From an uncultured Clostridia bacterium (GTDB taxonomy: Bacteria > Bacillota > Clostridia > TANB77 > CAG-508): a stretch of DNA of 30,607 nt. The stretch spans positions 1-30,607 of the forward strand of contig CAKPOI010000015.1 in the NCBI GenBank assembly GCA_934169775.1, written 5' to 3'. This document shows, piece after piece, positions 6,250 to 15,156 of this stretch. Under the pieces are notes generated by a model. It was not told the origin of the DNA, searched no databases, and saw only the letters and a program-made list of their open reading frames with translations. How positions within the stretch are numbered: the first letter of the stretch is position 1; each line of letters opens with the position of its first letter. The translations under genes and the position numbers were made by a program.

Positions 6250-8709
6250 ATGAAAGCAAGTGTAGAATGGTTAAAAGAATATAGTAAAATAGATGTAGAT
6301 GCTGTCAAATTAGGAGATATATTAACAATGGCAGGTCAAAAAGTAGAAACAATAGATCAAACAGGAAATGACATAAAAAATGTAGTAGTAGGAAAAATAT
6401 TAAAAATAGAAAAACATCAAGATTCAGATCACCTAGTAATAACACAAGTAGATGTAGGAACAGAAAAACTACAAATAGTAACAGGAGCACCAAATGTAAA
6501 AGTAGGAGATATAGTACCAGTAGCAAAAGATGGAGCAGAATTACCAGGAGGCAAAAAAATAAAAACAGGAGAGTTAAGAGGTATTGAATCTGCTGGAATG
6601 ATGTGTTCTGTAGGAGAATTAGGAATAGGATTAAATGATTATCCAAAACAAATAGAAGAAGGAATAATGATATTAAAAAGAGAATCTGAAAACAAAGAAG
6701 AAGAAATAAATGTATTACCAGAAATCGATTTAGAAAAAGAATTAGGAGCTAATATTGTAGATATACTAGATTTAAAAGAAGACATAATAGACTTTGAAAT
6801 CACACCAAATAGACCAGATTGTTTATCAATAGAAGGATTAGGAAGAGAAACAGCAGTAGCATTAGGAGAAAAATTTGAAAATCCAAGAAAAGACATAGAT
6901 GATATGATTTCAAATAATGAAATACCTGACAAAGAAGAAATAGAAGGATTAACAGTAGAGATACAAGCACCAGATTTATGCTATAGATATATAGCAAGAA
7001 TGGTAAAAAACGTAAAAATAGGATCATCACCAAAATGGCTAACAAAAAGATTAAAAGCATGTGGAATAAGAAGCATAAATAACATTGTAGATATAACAAA
7101 TTATGTAATGCTTGAAATGGGTCAACCAATGCATGCATTTGACATAGAATCAATAGAAGGAAAACATATAACTGTTAGAAGGGCAAAAAATGGAGAAAAA
7201 ACAACAACACTAGATGAAGTAGAACGAACATTAGACGAAAATGACTTAGTAATAGCAGATACTAAAAAGCCAGTAGCAATAGCAGGAGTAATGGGAGGAC
7301 TAAACTCAGAAATAGAAAAAGACACAAAAACAGTTGTATTTGAATCAGCAGTATTTTATGGGGGAGCAGTAAGAAAAACAGCAAAAAAAGTAGGATTAAG
7401 AACAGAAAGCTCATCAAGATTTGAAAAAGGATTATCACCAGAAAATGCACTAAGAGCAGTAAATAGAGCAGTACAATTAGTAGAACTTTTAGGAGCTGGA
7501 GAAGCAATAGAAGGAAAAATAGACAAATATCCAACACCACAAAAAATAAATAAAATAAAATTAGAACCAGAAAAAATTAATCAACTATTGGGAACAAATA
7601 TCAGTAAAGAATACATGATAGAAATATTTGAAAAATTAGAAATGAAAGTTGAAAATGACATTGTAATACCACCATATTTTAGACAAGACATAGAACAAAT
7701 GGCAGATTTAGCAGAAGAAGTAGTACGTTTTTATGGATATGACAAATTAGACACAACATTAATAAAAGCAGATACAACATTAGGAATAAAAAACAAAGAA
7801 CAAAAAATTGAAGATAAAATATTAGAAACATTGCAAAACAATGGATTATCAGAAATATACACATATGGATTTATAAATGAAAAAGAATTAGATAAATCAA
7901 ATGTATCAGAAGAACTAAAAAAATTAGCAATATGTATAAAAAATCCATTAAATGATGACTATAAATATATGAGAACATCAACAATACCAAGTATGATGTC
8001 AACAATAGTAACAAACTTAAACAAGAAAAACAAAGAAGTAAAACTATTTGACATATCAAGAAGATATCAAAACATAAACGGAAATGTAGAAAAAGGAGAA
8101 GTGCCACAAGAAGAAAAGATATTAACAATAGGAATGTATGGAGAAAACCTAGATTTCTACACATTAAAAGGGTTAATGGAAAACATATTAAAACAAATAA
8201 ATGTAAACAGATATGATGTAGTAAAAGAAAAAGAAAACAAATCATATCATCCAGGAAGATGTGCAAACTTCAAAATAGGAAATGACATAATAGCAACAAT
8301 AGGAGAAGTACATCCAGAAGTACTAGAAAACTATGATATATCACGTAGAGTATATCTTGCAGAATTAAACATAACAAAAGTTACAAAATATGCAAGAAAC
8401 AACAAAAAATATGTAGAAATACCAAAATTCCCAGCAGTAGAAAGAGATATAGCAGTTATAGTAGATGAACAAATAGAAGTAGGGCAAATAGAAAAAATAA
8501 TAACTAAAAAAGCTAAAAAACTATTAGAAAGCATGAACTTATTTGACATTTATAGAGATGAAAAAATTGGACATAATAAAAAGAGTGTAGCATATGCTTT
8601 AAGATTCAGAGACAAAAATAAAACATTACAAGATGAAGAAATCAATCAAGTAATGGAAAACATAATATCTGAACTAGAAAAACAATTAGGAGCAGAGCTA
8701 AGAAGGTAA
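6250..8709 (+). CDS. pheT: Phenylalanine--tRNA ligase beta subunit
   Basis: A 819-residue partner of PheS. Domains in order: an EMAP-II-like tRNA-binding OB domain (about 40-155, VVGKILKIEKHQDSDHLVITQVDVG), the B3/B4 editing domain that removes mischarged Tyr, the B5 domain, a catalytic-like core, and the C-terminal ferredoxin-fold anticodon-binding domain (FPAVERDIAVIVDEQI to the end). An in-frame ATG at 6220 would add ten residues. The ATG at 6250 is preferred because GAAAGGA lies at proper distance and MKASVEWLKEY is the usual family start. It is cotranscribed with pheS under the T-box. A cluster of 31-bp repeats begins at its stop codon. Confidence 0.96.
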   Translation: MKASVEWLKEYSKIDVDAVKLGDILTMAGQKVETIDQTGNDIKNVVVGKILKIEKHQDSDHLVITQVDVGTEKLQIVTGAPNVKVGDIVPVAKDGAELPGGKKIKTGELRGIESAGMMCSVGELGIGLNDYPKQIEEGIMILKRESENKEEEINVLPEIDLEKELGANIVDILDLKEDIIDFEITPNRPDCLSIEGLGRETAVALGEKFENPRKDIDDMISNNEIPDKEEIEGLTVEIQAPDLCYRYIARMVKNVKIGSSPKWLTKRLKACGIRSINNIVDITNYVMLEMGQPMHAFDIESIEGKHITVRRAKNGEKTTTLDEVERTLDENDLVIADTKKPVAIAGVMGGLNSEIEKDTKTVVFESAVFYGGAVRKTAKKVGLRTESSSRFEKGLSPENALRAVNRAVQLVELLGAGEAIEGKIDKYPTPQKINKIKLEPEKINQLLGTNISKEYMIEIFEKLEMKVENDIVIPPYFRQDIEQMADLAEEVVRFYGYDKLDTTLIKADTTLGIKNKEQKIEDKILETLQNNGLSEIYTYGFINEKELDKSNVSEELKKLAICIKNPLNDDYKYMRTSTIPSMMSTIVTNLNKKNKEVKLFDISRRYQNINGNVEKGEVPQEEKILTIGMYGENLDFYTLKGLMENILKQINVNRYDVVKEKENKSYHPGRCANFKIGNDIIATIGEVHPEVLENYDISRRVYLAELNITKVTKYARNNKKYVEIPKFPAVERDIAVIVDEQIEVGQIEKIITKKAKKLLESMNLFDIYRDEKIGHNKKSVAYALRFRDKNKTLQDEEINQVMENIISELEKQLGAELRR

Positions 8710-8811
8710 TTTTGGGGACGGAGCAAAAAAGCACTAATGATTTTGGGGACGGAGCAAAAAAGCACTAATGATTTTGGGTGATTTTGGGGACGGAGTCAAA
8801 AAACACTAATG
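8709..8811 (+). repeat. Tandem copies of the GGGGACGG 31-bp repeat
   Basis: Two identical 31-bp units (8709-8739, 8740-8770) are followed by a 10-bp partial unit (8771-8780) and a third, slightly changed unit (8781-8811). Each has TTTTGGGGACGGAG then A-rich sequence and GCACTAATG (CACTAATG in the third). The first copy starts on the last base of the pheT stop codon. Related copies occur at 12804, 24648, 26302 and 30561. Confidence 0.85.
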
Positions 8812-8835
8812 TATATAGAAAAATACAAATAAATT

Positions 8836-8875
8836 TTATATATTAGAAAAGTTGTATAACTTTCCTAATATATAA
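8836..8875. terminator. Strong stem-loop after pheT, possible terminator
   Basis: An 18-bp stem with one mismatch (8836-8853 with 8858-8875) and a 4-nt loop. It lacks a T-run on the plus strand, where A7 follows, so its efficiency as a terminator is doubtful. It lies between pheT and the next promoter. Confidence 0.4.
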
Positions 8876-8883
8876 AAAAAGTA

Positions 8884-8912
8884 TTGCAATTTTTTATACT
8901 ATCATGTAAAAT
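8884..8912 (+). promoter_or_regulatory. Promoter of the yqeG gene cluster
   Basis: TTGCAA (8884-8889), 17 bp, TAAAAT (8907-8912), about 70 bp upstream of the yqeG start. Good fit to the sigma-A consensus. Confidence 0.6.
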
Positions 8913-8984
8913 GAAGTCGAAAGTTAAGAATATAAAAAAATCATTACTAAACAAGTAGAAAACTTGAGAAAGGAATGAGTAAAA

Positions 8985-9473
8985 ATGATAAACATATATC
9001 CAAAAGGATATTTTAAAAGTGTTCAAGAAATTACAATACAATATATAATAAAAAACAAAATAAAAGTTTTGATACTAGATGTAGACAATACACTAATAGA
9101 TTACTATGAAAATTTATCAGAAGAAGTAGAAAAATGGGCAAGAAATTTAAGAGGACAAGGTGTAAAACTATATATTTTATCAAATAGTAACAAAAAAGAA
9201 AAAGTAGAAAAAGTTGCAAAAAAATTAGAAATACCATTTAAAAATTTTGCAATGAAACCATTTAAAAAAGGATTTTTAGAAATACAAAAAGAGATAAAAG
9301 AAGAACCAGAACATATTGCAGTAGTAGGAGATCAGATATTTACAGATATTTTAGGTGGAAACAGATGCAATATGTTTACAATTCTTGTTGAGCCAATAAA
9401 TCCAAAAGACTATTGGTATACGGCATGGAAAAGACCAATAGAAAATAAAATAAAATCAAAAATAAAAAATTAA
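8985..9473 (+). CDS. yqeG: YqeG family HAD IIIA-type phosphatase
   Basis: A 162-residue HAD-superfamily protein with motif I DVDNTLIDYY (about 29-38) supplying the nucleophile Asp and acid/base Asp, motif II LSNSNKKEK, motif III Lys in the MKPFKKG region, and motif IV VVGDQIFTDILGGNR. It ends with NPKDYWYTAWKRPIE, typical of YqeG. The physiological substrate is not established; in Firmicutes the gene often sits near yqeH and aroE-type genes, but here it precedes a prepilin peptidase. AAAGGA precedes the ATG. The 9474-9630 gap is A-rich with no recognisable element. Confidence 0.88.
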   Translation: MINIYPKGYFKSVQEITIQYIIKNKIKVLILDVDNTLIDYYENLSEEVEKWARNLRGQGVKLYILSNSNKKEKVEKVAKKLEIPFKNFAMKPFKKGFLEIQKEIKEEPEHIAVVGDQIFTDILGGNRCNMFTILVEPINPKDYWYTAWKRPIENKIKSKIKN

Positions 9474-9630
9474 AATATTTGCAGAAAAAGCAAAAATAAA
9501 AATAAAAAATATTCACAAAAATAAAAATACTTGCAGCAAAAATTAGAAATATTCACAACAAAACAATAAAATAATTACAGATCTTACAAAAGAAAAAATT
9601 AAAAAATACATATGGAAAGGAAGGATAAGA

Positions 9631-10383
9631 ATGTACATAAATGACATTCACATTGCATATTATGCTATAGCCATAATTGCATCAATATTCATAGGGCAAC
9701 TTGTAGACTGGGCAAACAAAAGAATGCCAGAATATAAAAAAGTCATATCAAAAGACATAATAACAGAATACAAAATGGAATTCAAACCAAACTATTTGCT
9801 AATGCTAATAATAGCAATAATATATGTAACATTACTATATACTTATGGAATAAAACCAACACTTATAGCAAATTTAGATTTAATAAAATATATAATAATA
9901 TCACCAATGTTAGTATCAGCATTTGTTATAGACTATAAACATCAAATAATACCAAACAGATTAAATTTAACTTTATTTGAAGTAGGAATTATATTTGCAT
10001 TTTTATATGGATTATCAGATGTAGCCATAACATTTAATTTGCTATTGGGAATGGTAGCAGGAGGAGGAATATTCTTACTAATAACAGTTATAGGTGGATT
10101 GATTTATGGTAAAGAAGCAATGGGATTTGGAGATGTAAAATTAATGGCAGCACTAGGAATTCTATTTGGCTTATCAAATATAATTGTTATAACATTGCTA
10201 TCATTTTTAATAGGAGCAGTATTAAGTATAATCTTATTGATTACAAAAATAAGAAAATCTAGTGAATATATACCATTTGGACCATTTATAGTAATAGGAA
10301 CATTTATAAGTATGTATGTACCATTTGAAATTATAAAAAATATTTTAATGAATTTGTTTACTCTAGGCTTGTATCAAGGATAA
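9631..10383 (+). CDS. Type IV prepilin peptidase (A24 family) without the methyltransferase Cys motif
   Basis: A 250-residue polytopic membrane aspartyl protease. The two catalytic aspartates are seen in FVIDYKHQIIPNRLN (about residue 109) and GFGDVKLMAALG (GxGD motif, about residue 172). The N-terminus retains DWANKRMP, like the N...R.P of PilD. The cytoplasmic CxxC...CxxC zinc motif of bifunctional PilD enzymes is absent, so N-methylation is doubtful. This enzyme class cleaves class III leaders such as KG|ITLIALV, found in the two variable proteins about 5-9 kb upstream. That link is inference. GGAAGGA lies before the ATG. Confidence 0.88.
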   Translation: MYINDIHIAYYAIAIIASIFIGQLVDWANKRMPEYKKVISKDIITEYKMEFKPNYLLMLIIAIIYVTLLYTYGIKPTLIANLDLIKYIIISPMLVSAFVIDYKHQIIPNRLNLTLFEVGIIFAFLYGLSDVAITFNLLLGMVAGGGIFLLITVIGGLIYGKEAMGFGDVKLMAALGILFGLSNIIVITLLSFLIGAVLSIILLITKIRKSSEYIPFGPFIVIGTFISMYVPFEIIKNILMNLFTLGLYQG

Positions 10384-10458
10384 TATTTAAATAAAAAAGA
10401 AGTAAAATTACAAAAAGTATTAAAACATATTATAAAAATTAATAAAAGGGGATAAAAA

Positions 10459-11529
10459 ATGAACTCAAAATTGCAGTGGTTAAGAAATAAAATGAATAGT
10501 TTAGATATGCAAGGAATGATAATATCAAATCCGTTAAATATCAAATACTTAACAAATATAGATGCAGAAGGAACATTATTAATAACAAGAAAAGAAAATA
10601 TTTATATAACTGATGGCAGATATATTGAACATGTACATAGTATATTAACTTTATTTGATGAAATCATTGTATATGATATAAAAGATATATCAAAAGATGA
10701 CTATGAAAACTTTTTTATGTTTTGTGAAAATGTAGGATTTGAGGAACATTACTTGACATATGCAATGTATAAAGAATATTTAAGAAAATATAAAATAAAC
10801 AATTTTGTGGAAACAGAGTACATAATAGAAAAACAAAGAATGATAAAAGATGAAGATGAAATACACAGTTTAATAAAAGCATGTAATATAACAGATGACT
10901 GTTTTCTATATATATTAGGGTACATAAAACCAGGAATGACAGAAAAACAGATAGCACATGAAATTGATGAGTATTATAAAGAAAGGACAGATGGAATATC
11001 ATTTGATACAATTGTGGCATCAGGTGAAAATACATCTAAACCACATGCAGTCCCTACAGAAAGGAAAATAGAAGAAGAAGATATAATAACAATAGATATG
11101 GGATGCAAAGTAGATGGATATTGTTCAGATATGACAAGAACATTTTTTGTAGGAAAAGTGCCAGAATATATAAAACCAGTATATGATTTAGTATTAAAAA
11201 ACCAAGAACAAGCATTACAAGAATACAAAGATGGCGCTAGTACAAGACAAGTTACAAAAATGGTTGAAAATGATTTTAGATTAAATGGATATGAATTAAT
11301 ACATAGTTTAGGTCATGGTGTTGGATTAGAAATACATGAACCACCATACATAAGTTCAAGAAGTGACACTATGTTAAAAGAAAATATGGTAGTTACAGAT
11401 GAACCAGGAATTTATATACCAGGAAAATTTGGCGTAAGAATAGAGGATACAGTTCAAATTACAAAATTTGGATGTATAAAATTAACCAATTCTGAGAAAA
11501 ATTATATTGTAATAAATGAATTGCAATAA
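10459..11529 (+). CDS. Xaa-Pro peptidase (M24B family aminopeptidase P type)
   Basis: A 356-residue cytosolic metallopeptidase that removes residues N-terminal to proline. The N-terminal creatinase-like domain (1-~125, ISNPLNIKYLTN...) is followed by the pita-bread catalytic domain. Metal ligands are visible as Asp in IDMGCKVDGYCSDMTRTFF, His in HSLGHGVGLEIHEPP, Glu in VVTDEPGIYIPG and Glu in GVRIEDTVQIT. Gene order pepP-efp is widely conserved in Firmicutes and is kept here. The start has AAAAGGGG nine bases upstream. Confidence 0.93.
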   Translation: MNSKLQWLRNKMNSLDMQGMIISNPLNIKYLTNIDAEGTLLITRKENIYITDGRYIEHVHSILTLFDEIIVYDIKDISKDDYENFFMFCENVGFEEHYLTYAMYKEYLRKYKINNFVETEYIIEKQRMIKDEDEIHSLIKACNITDDCFLYILGYIKPGMTEKQIAHEIDEYYKERTDGISFDTIVASGENTSKPHAVPTERKIEEEDIITIDMGCKVDGYCSDMTRTFFVGKVPEYIKPVYDLVLKNQEQALQEYKDGASTRQVTKMVENDFRLNGYELIHSLGHGVGLEIHEPPYISSRSDTMLKENMVVTDEPGIYIPGKFGVRIEDTVQITKFGCIKLTNSEKNYIVINELQ

Positions 11530-11610
11530 GTATAATAAAATAAGAATGGCATAGATAAAAAAGCTTTTTAACATAAAATACCATATATAGAAAACTTAAA
11601 TTTAACAAAA

Positions 11611-11627
11611 GGCTTGATTTTTAAGCC
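11611..11627 (+). terminator. Weak stem-loop between the peptidase gene and efp
   Basis: GGCTT (11611-11615)/AAGCC (11623-11627) with a 7-nt loop and a T-rich 3' side (ATTTTAT). Only five base pairs, so partial termination at most. Confidence 0.3.
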
Positions 11628-11721
11628 ATTTTATAGTAAAATAAAAAAAGTTATAAAAAATAAAATTTAAAAATAGTATTTTAAATTAAGTAAAAAATGA
11701 AATTTGAAAGGAGAAATAAAA

Positions 11722-12288
11722 ATGGCAGGAGTATATTCAGCAGGAGATTTTAGAAATGGAACAACATTTGAAATGGATGGAAATGTATTTAGAGTAGTAG
11801 AATTCCAACATGTAAAACCAGGAAAGGGTTCAGCATTTGTAAGAACAAAATTAAAAAATGTAATAACAGGAGCAACTTTAGAAAAAACATTTAACCCATC
11901 AGACAAATATCCAGGAGCAGAAATAGAGAAAAAAGCGATGCAATATTTATATAATGATGGAGGTTTATATTATTTCATGGACAATGAAACATATGACCAA
12001 ATACCATTAAACGAATCACAATTAGGTGAATGCTTAAAATATTTAAAAGAAAATATGGAAGTAACAATTCTTTCATATAAAGGAAATATATTTGCAGTAG
12101 AACCACCAACATTTGTAGAACTAGAAGTTACATATACAGAACCAGGATTTGCAGGAAATACAACAACAACATCAGGAAAACCAGCAAAATTAGAAACAGG
12201 TTTAGAATTACAAGTCCCAATGTTTGTAAATATTGGTGATGTATTAAGAATAGATACAAGAACATGTGAATACATGGAAAGAGTATAG
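11722..12288 (+). CDS. efp: Translation elongation factor P
   Basis: A 188-residue three-domain factor that enters the ribosomal E site and relieves stalling at proline runs. The N-terminal KOW-like domain carries the loop HVKPGKGSAFVRTK, where the Lys between Gly residues is the modified tip residue in this family. The OB domains end with the signature VGDVLRIDTRTCEYMERV. A TTG-initiated extension from 11704 is rejected, because the ATG at 11722 has AAAGGAG at correct distance and gives the normal N-terminus MAGVYSAGDFRNG. It lies downstream of the peptidase gene. Confidence 0.96.
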   Translation: MAGVYSAGDFRNGTTFEMDGNVFRVVEFQHVKPGKGSAFVRTKLKNVITGATLEKTFNPSDKYPGAEIEKKAMQYLYNDGGLYYFMDNETYDQIPLNESQLGECLKYLKENMEVTILSYKGNIFAVEPPTFVELEVTYTEPGFAGNTTTTSGKPAKLETGLELQVPMFVNIGDVLRIDTRTCEYMERV

Positions 12289-12304
12289 AAAGGTGAATAT
12301 TATA

Positions 12305-12793
12305 ATGAGTGTATTTAAAGACAATTATACAAGTTTTTTAAAAGACATTGAGGAAAATATCAAAAATAAGGAAGATTTAGAATATATCAAAAAAAGATTT
12401 GAACAATTTTATAATCAGATAGCCAATTCAGCTTCAAATATTGAAAATGACAAAATTGCAGAATTAGAAAACAGACTTAAAGAATTAGAAGAAAAACAAA
12501 ATAGTATTGACGAAAAGATGGAAAAAATAGAGGAAGTTGTAAGCAATATAGAAAAAGATATTTATTCAGAGGAAGGATTTGACTTTGAAATAGTATGTCC
12601 ATATTGCAACTATGAATTTGTAATAGATGTAGATGATGAAAAAACAGAAGTAGAATGTCCAGAATGCAATAATGTAATAGAACTAGATTGGTCAGGAGAC
12701 TTAGATGATGAGCATTCAGGTTGCCACGGAGGCTGTTCATCATGCCATGGCTGTGACATAGATGAAGACGAAACTGAAGAAGATGACATGTAA
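12305..12793 (+). CDS. Coiled-coil zinc-ribbon protein (CD1247 N-terminal domain-like)
   Basis: A 162-residue acidic protein. Residues ~1-90 are helical and Glu/Lys-rich, predicted coiled coil. A treble zinc ribbon follows: CPYCNYEF, then CPECNNVIELD, then a Cys/His-rich CHGGCSSCHGC tail ending in Asp/Glu. Proteins of this layout lie beside efp in Clostridia and are annotated after C. difficile CD1247; the function is unknown. The start at 12305 (AAAGGTG upstream) follows efp by 16 bases, so the two are probably cotranslated. A longer reading frame overlaps efp and is rejected for lack of a ribosome binding site. Confidence 0.7.
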   Translation: MSVFKDNYTSFLKDIEENIKNKEDLEYIKKRFEQFYNQIANSASNIENDKIAELENRLKELEEKQNSIDEKMEKIEEVVSNIEKDIYSEEGFDFEIVCPYCNYEFVIDVDDEKTEVECPECNNVIELDWSGDLDDEHSGCHGGCSSCHGCDIDEDETEEDDM

Positions 12794-12803
12794 TACTTAT
12801 AAA

Positions 12804-12877
12804 GGTGCTTTTGGGGACGGACTCAAAAAGCACTAATTTTTTTATGTTTTTGGAGACGGGCTCAAAAAACACCTAAT
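12804..12877 (+). repeat. Two diverged GGGGACGG-type repeats
   Basis: Copy one (12804-12836) has GTGCTTTT, GGGGACGGACTC, AAAAAGCAC, so its ends pair into a stem-loop. Copy two (12844-12877) has ATGTTTTT, GGAGACGGGCTC, AAAAAACAC. Both end in TAATTTTTTTAT, so the first could also act as a terminator for the zinc-ribbon gene. Confidence 0.75.
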
Positions 12878-12970
12878 TTTTTTATAAAAAAGATTTTTCG
12901 GCTCAGCAAAAATATTAAAGATCTGTTACAGTTAAGCACAAAAAAATCTTATAAAAAAATAAAAAAATGC

Positions 12971-12999
12971 TTGCAAAATAAAAATAAATATGCTAAGAT
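12971..12999 (+). promoter_or_regulatory. Promoter of tRNA-Trp
   Basis: TTGCAA (12971-12976), 17 bp, TAAGAT (12994-12999) with an extended -10 TG at 12991-12992. It is 18 bp before the tRNA 5' end. Confidence 0.65.
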
Positions 13000-13016
13000 A
13001 GTAAAGACAATGAGAT

Positions 13017-13091
13017 AGGGGTATAGTGTCAATGGTAGCACATCGGTCTCCAAAACCGCCTGTGAGGGTTCGAATCCTTCTACCCCTGCCA
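13017..13091 (+). tRNA. tRNA-Trp (anticodon CCA)
   Basis: A complete cloverleaf: acceptor AGGGGTA/TACCCCT, D arm with AATGGTAG, anticodon loop CTCCAAA (anticodon CCA), T arm GAGGG-TTCGAAT-CCTTC with a 4-nt variable loop, discriminator G and genome-encoded CCA. The top of the anticodon stem is a T-C mismatch (T27, C43), where many Trp tRNAs have T-A. It is followed directly by the glyS T-box leader. Confidence 0.95.
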
Positions 13092-13140
13092 TATAATTAA
13101 ATAGAGATTACAGTGAAAAAGAAAAAATACTGAATTTATA

Positions 13141-13312
13141 GATAGAGAGCTAGGAAAAGGTGGAAGCTTAGCAATAAATAAGTATGGGGAGCTTTGGAGT
13201 AATCATTAAAAATTAAGGTGCTTGAAACTCAAAAAGTTCAAGAATTAGGGTGGAAACGCGGAATTAAAACTTTCGTCCCTAGCTATAATGGCTAGGTGTC
13301 GGAAGTTTTTTT
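13141..13312 (+). promoter_or_regulatory. T-box riboswitch upstream of glyS
   Basis: The T-box core AGGGTGGAAACGCGG lies at 13247-13261. The terminator pairs AAAACTTTC (13266-13274) and CCTAGC (13278-13283) with GCTAGG (13291-13296) and GGAAGTTTT (13301-13309), followed by T residues. Stem I includes GGTGGAAGC near 13159. GGA at 13196-13198 is a candidate Gly specifier (inference). No separate convincing promoter was found after the tRNA, so read-through from the tRNA-Trp promoter is possible. Confidence 0.87.
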
Positions 13313-13394
13313 GCATTAAATAGTGTAAAAATTAGAATGACCACTATATTTGTTAAAACAAAATTTAAATAAAATTATACTAGGAGGAATTATT

Positions 13395-14777
13395 ATGTTA
13401 GAATCAATGGACAAATTAGTAAGTTTATGTAAAAGTAGAGGATATATATATCCAGGCTCAGAAATTTATGGAGGATTAGCAAACACATGGGATTATGGAC
13501 CATTAGGAAATGAACTAAAAAATAATATAAAAGCTGCATGGAGAAAAAAATTCATACAAGAGCAACCAAATGTTGTAGGATTAGATGCAGCAATATTAAT
13601 GAACCCAGAAACATGGGTAGCATCAGGACATGTAGGAGGATTTTCAGATCCATTAATAGACTGTAAGGAATGTAAAACAAGACACAGAGCAGACAAATTA
13701 ATAGAAGAATGGGCACATGAGCAAGGAAAAGACATGATTGCAGATGGAATGACAGATAAGCAATTAATAGATTTCATTAATGAAAATAGAATTCCATGTC
13801 CAAAATGTGGAAAAACAAATTTTACAGACATACGTAAATTCAACTTAATGTTCAAAACATTTCAAGGAGTAACTGAAGACACAACATCAACAGTATATTT
13901 AAGACCAGAAACCGCTCAAGGAATATTTGTAGACTTTAAAAATGTAATGAGAACATCACGTAAAAAAATCCCTATGGGAATAGCACAAATAGGAAAAGCA
14001 TTTAGAAATGAAATAACACCAGGAAATTATATATTTAGAACACGTGAATTTGAACAAATGGAACTAGAGTTTTTCTGCAAACCAGGAACAGATTTAGAAT
14101 GGCATAAATTCTGGAAAAACTATTGTGAAAATTGGTTATTAGATTTAGGAATGAAGTCAGAAAATATTAGACTAAGAGACCATTCACCAGAAGAATTAGT
14201 ATTTTACAGTAAAGCAACTACAGACATAGAATTTGCTTTTCCATTTGGTTGGGGAGAATTATGGGGAATTGCAGATAGAACAGATTATGATTTAACACAA
14301 CATATGAACCATTCAAAACAAGATTTGTCTTATCAAGACCCAGAAACAAATGAAAAATATGTGCCATATGTTATAGAACCATCTTTAGGAGCAGATAGAG
14401 TTTTATTAGCCTTTTTATGTAATAGCTATGATGAAGAAGAAATTGCAGAAGGAGATACAAGAGTTGTATTGCATTTACATCCTGCATTGGCACCATTTAA
14501 AGCAGCGGTATTGCCACTATCAAAGAAATTATCAGATAAGGCTACAGAAGTTCATAGAAGATTATCAAAGAGCTTTATGTGTGATTATGATGAGGCAGGA
14601 AGCATAGGAAAACGTTATAGAAGAGAAGATGAAATTGGTACACCTTATTGCATTACAGTAGATTTTGACACTTTAGAGGATGAAACTGTTACTATTCGTG
14701 ATCGTGATACAATGGAACAAGTAAGAGTAAAAATTGAAGAATTAGAAAACTGGATTCAAGAAAAAATAAAATTTTAA
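13395..14777 (+). CDS. glyS: Glycine--tRNA ligase, homodimeric type
   Basis: A 460-residue class II synthetase of the single-chain alpha2 type, not the GlyQ/GlyS two-subunit form. It has YIYPGSEIYGGLANTWDYGPLG at the N-terminus, a Cys zinc site (CKECKTRH...CPKCGKTNF), motif 2 FRNEITPGNYIFRTREFEQMELEFF, and motif 3 EPSLGADRVLLAFL. A C-terminal anticodon-binding domain follows (HLHPALAPFKAAVLPL onward). The ATG at 13395 with AGGAGG eight bases upstream is preferred to the ATG at 13350, which would add 15 residues. It is controlled by the T-box leader. Confidence 0.96.
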   Translation: MLESMDKLVSLCKSRGYIYPGSEIYGGLANTWDYGPLGNELKNNIKAAWRKKFIQEQPNVVGLDAAILMNPETWVASGHVGGFSDPLIDCKECKTRHRADKLIEEWAHEQGKDMIADGMTDKQLIDFINENRIPCPKCGKTNFTDIRKFNLMFKTFQGVTEDTTSTVYLRPETAQGIFVDFKNVMRTSRKKIPMGIAQIGKAFRNEITPGNYIFRTREFEQMELEFFCKPGTDLEWHKFWKNYCENWLLDLGMKSENIRLRDHSPEELVFYSKATTDIEFAFPFGWGELWGIADRTDYDLTQHMNHSKQDLSYQDPETNEKYVPYVIEPSLGADRVLLAFLCNSYDEEEIAEGDTRVVLHLHPALAPFKAAVLPLSKKLSDKATEVHRRLSKSFMCDYDEAGSIGKRYRREDEIGTPYCITVDFDTLEDETVTIRDRDTMEQVRVKIEELENWIQEKIKF

Positions 14778-14789
14778 GATAAATCTAGA

Positions 14790-14832
14790 AAAAGGATAAT
14801 TTTTTACATATTGTTGTAGAAATTATCCTTTT
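14790..14832. terminator. Bidirectional terminator between glyS and sspH
   Basis: A 12-bp stem AAAAGGATAATT (14790-14801)/AATTATCCTTTT (14821-14832) with a 19-nt loop. T-rich ends on both strands fit its position between two convergent genes. Confidence 0.7.
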
Positions 14833-14837
14833 AAATT

Positions 14838-15023
14838 TTAATTATTATATAAATTTTTTTCATATAAATCTTCTATATAAACATCTTTCTCCTCAAAATT
14901 ATCTGCAAATCCAATTTTAGCTACATGTTGCGTAACTCCCTGAATCCAGATTGGCCTGTCATCATAAAAAATATCACATTTTTCCTTATTATCTAAAATT
15001 GTATGAACTCTTTTTAAATCCAT
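14838..15023 (-). CDS. sspH: Small acid-soluble spore protein, H family
   Basis: A 61-residue protein starting MDLKRVHTILDNKEK, with core FYDDRPIWIQGV...AKIGF and ending EEKDVYIEDLYEKN. This matches the SspH pattern (N-terminal MD..RA..I, central VWIE.V, acidic end). Such proteins are made in the forespore and bind spore DNA or core components. Upstream ATGs exist at 15029 and further back, but AGGAGT (15031-15036) is seven bases from the 15023 start and only one from 15029, so 15023 is chosen. A sigma-G promoter could not be defined with confidence. It is convergent with glyS. Confidence 0.78.
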   Translation of the reverse strand: MDLKRVHTILDNKEKCDIFYDDRPIWIQGVTQHVAKIGFADNFEEKDVYIEDLYEKNLYNN

Positions 15024-15085
15024 ATACATCACTCCTAACTTTATTTTAAGTATATCCAAATATATATTTAATATGTGTAAATTTA

Positions 15086-15114
15086 TTGATTTTTATAGAA
15101 ATAAGTTGTATAAT
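15086..15114 (+). promoter_or_regulatory. Promoter of the unknown gene at 15157
   Basis: TTGATT (15086-15091), 17 bp, perfect TATAAT (15109-15114). Transcription would start near 15121, so the start codon at 15073 of the longer reading frame cannot be used. Confidence 0.7.
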
Positions 15115-15156
15115 AGATATACAATTAAATATAGCAGTATTATAGGAGGATTCTTA

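Noticed and set aside
592..8549. Many long minus-strand reading frames rich in Leu, Ile and Phe opposite the real genes
   Set aside because: They are shadows caused by the A-rich coding strand: no ribosome binding sites, no family resemblance, and they lie fully inside well-supported genes.
8709..8811. CRISPR-like array
   Set aside because: The units are contiguous 31-bp tandem repeats with no unique spacers and no cas genes. They also occur singly elsewhere in both orientations.
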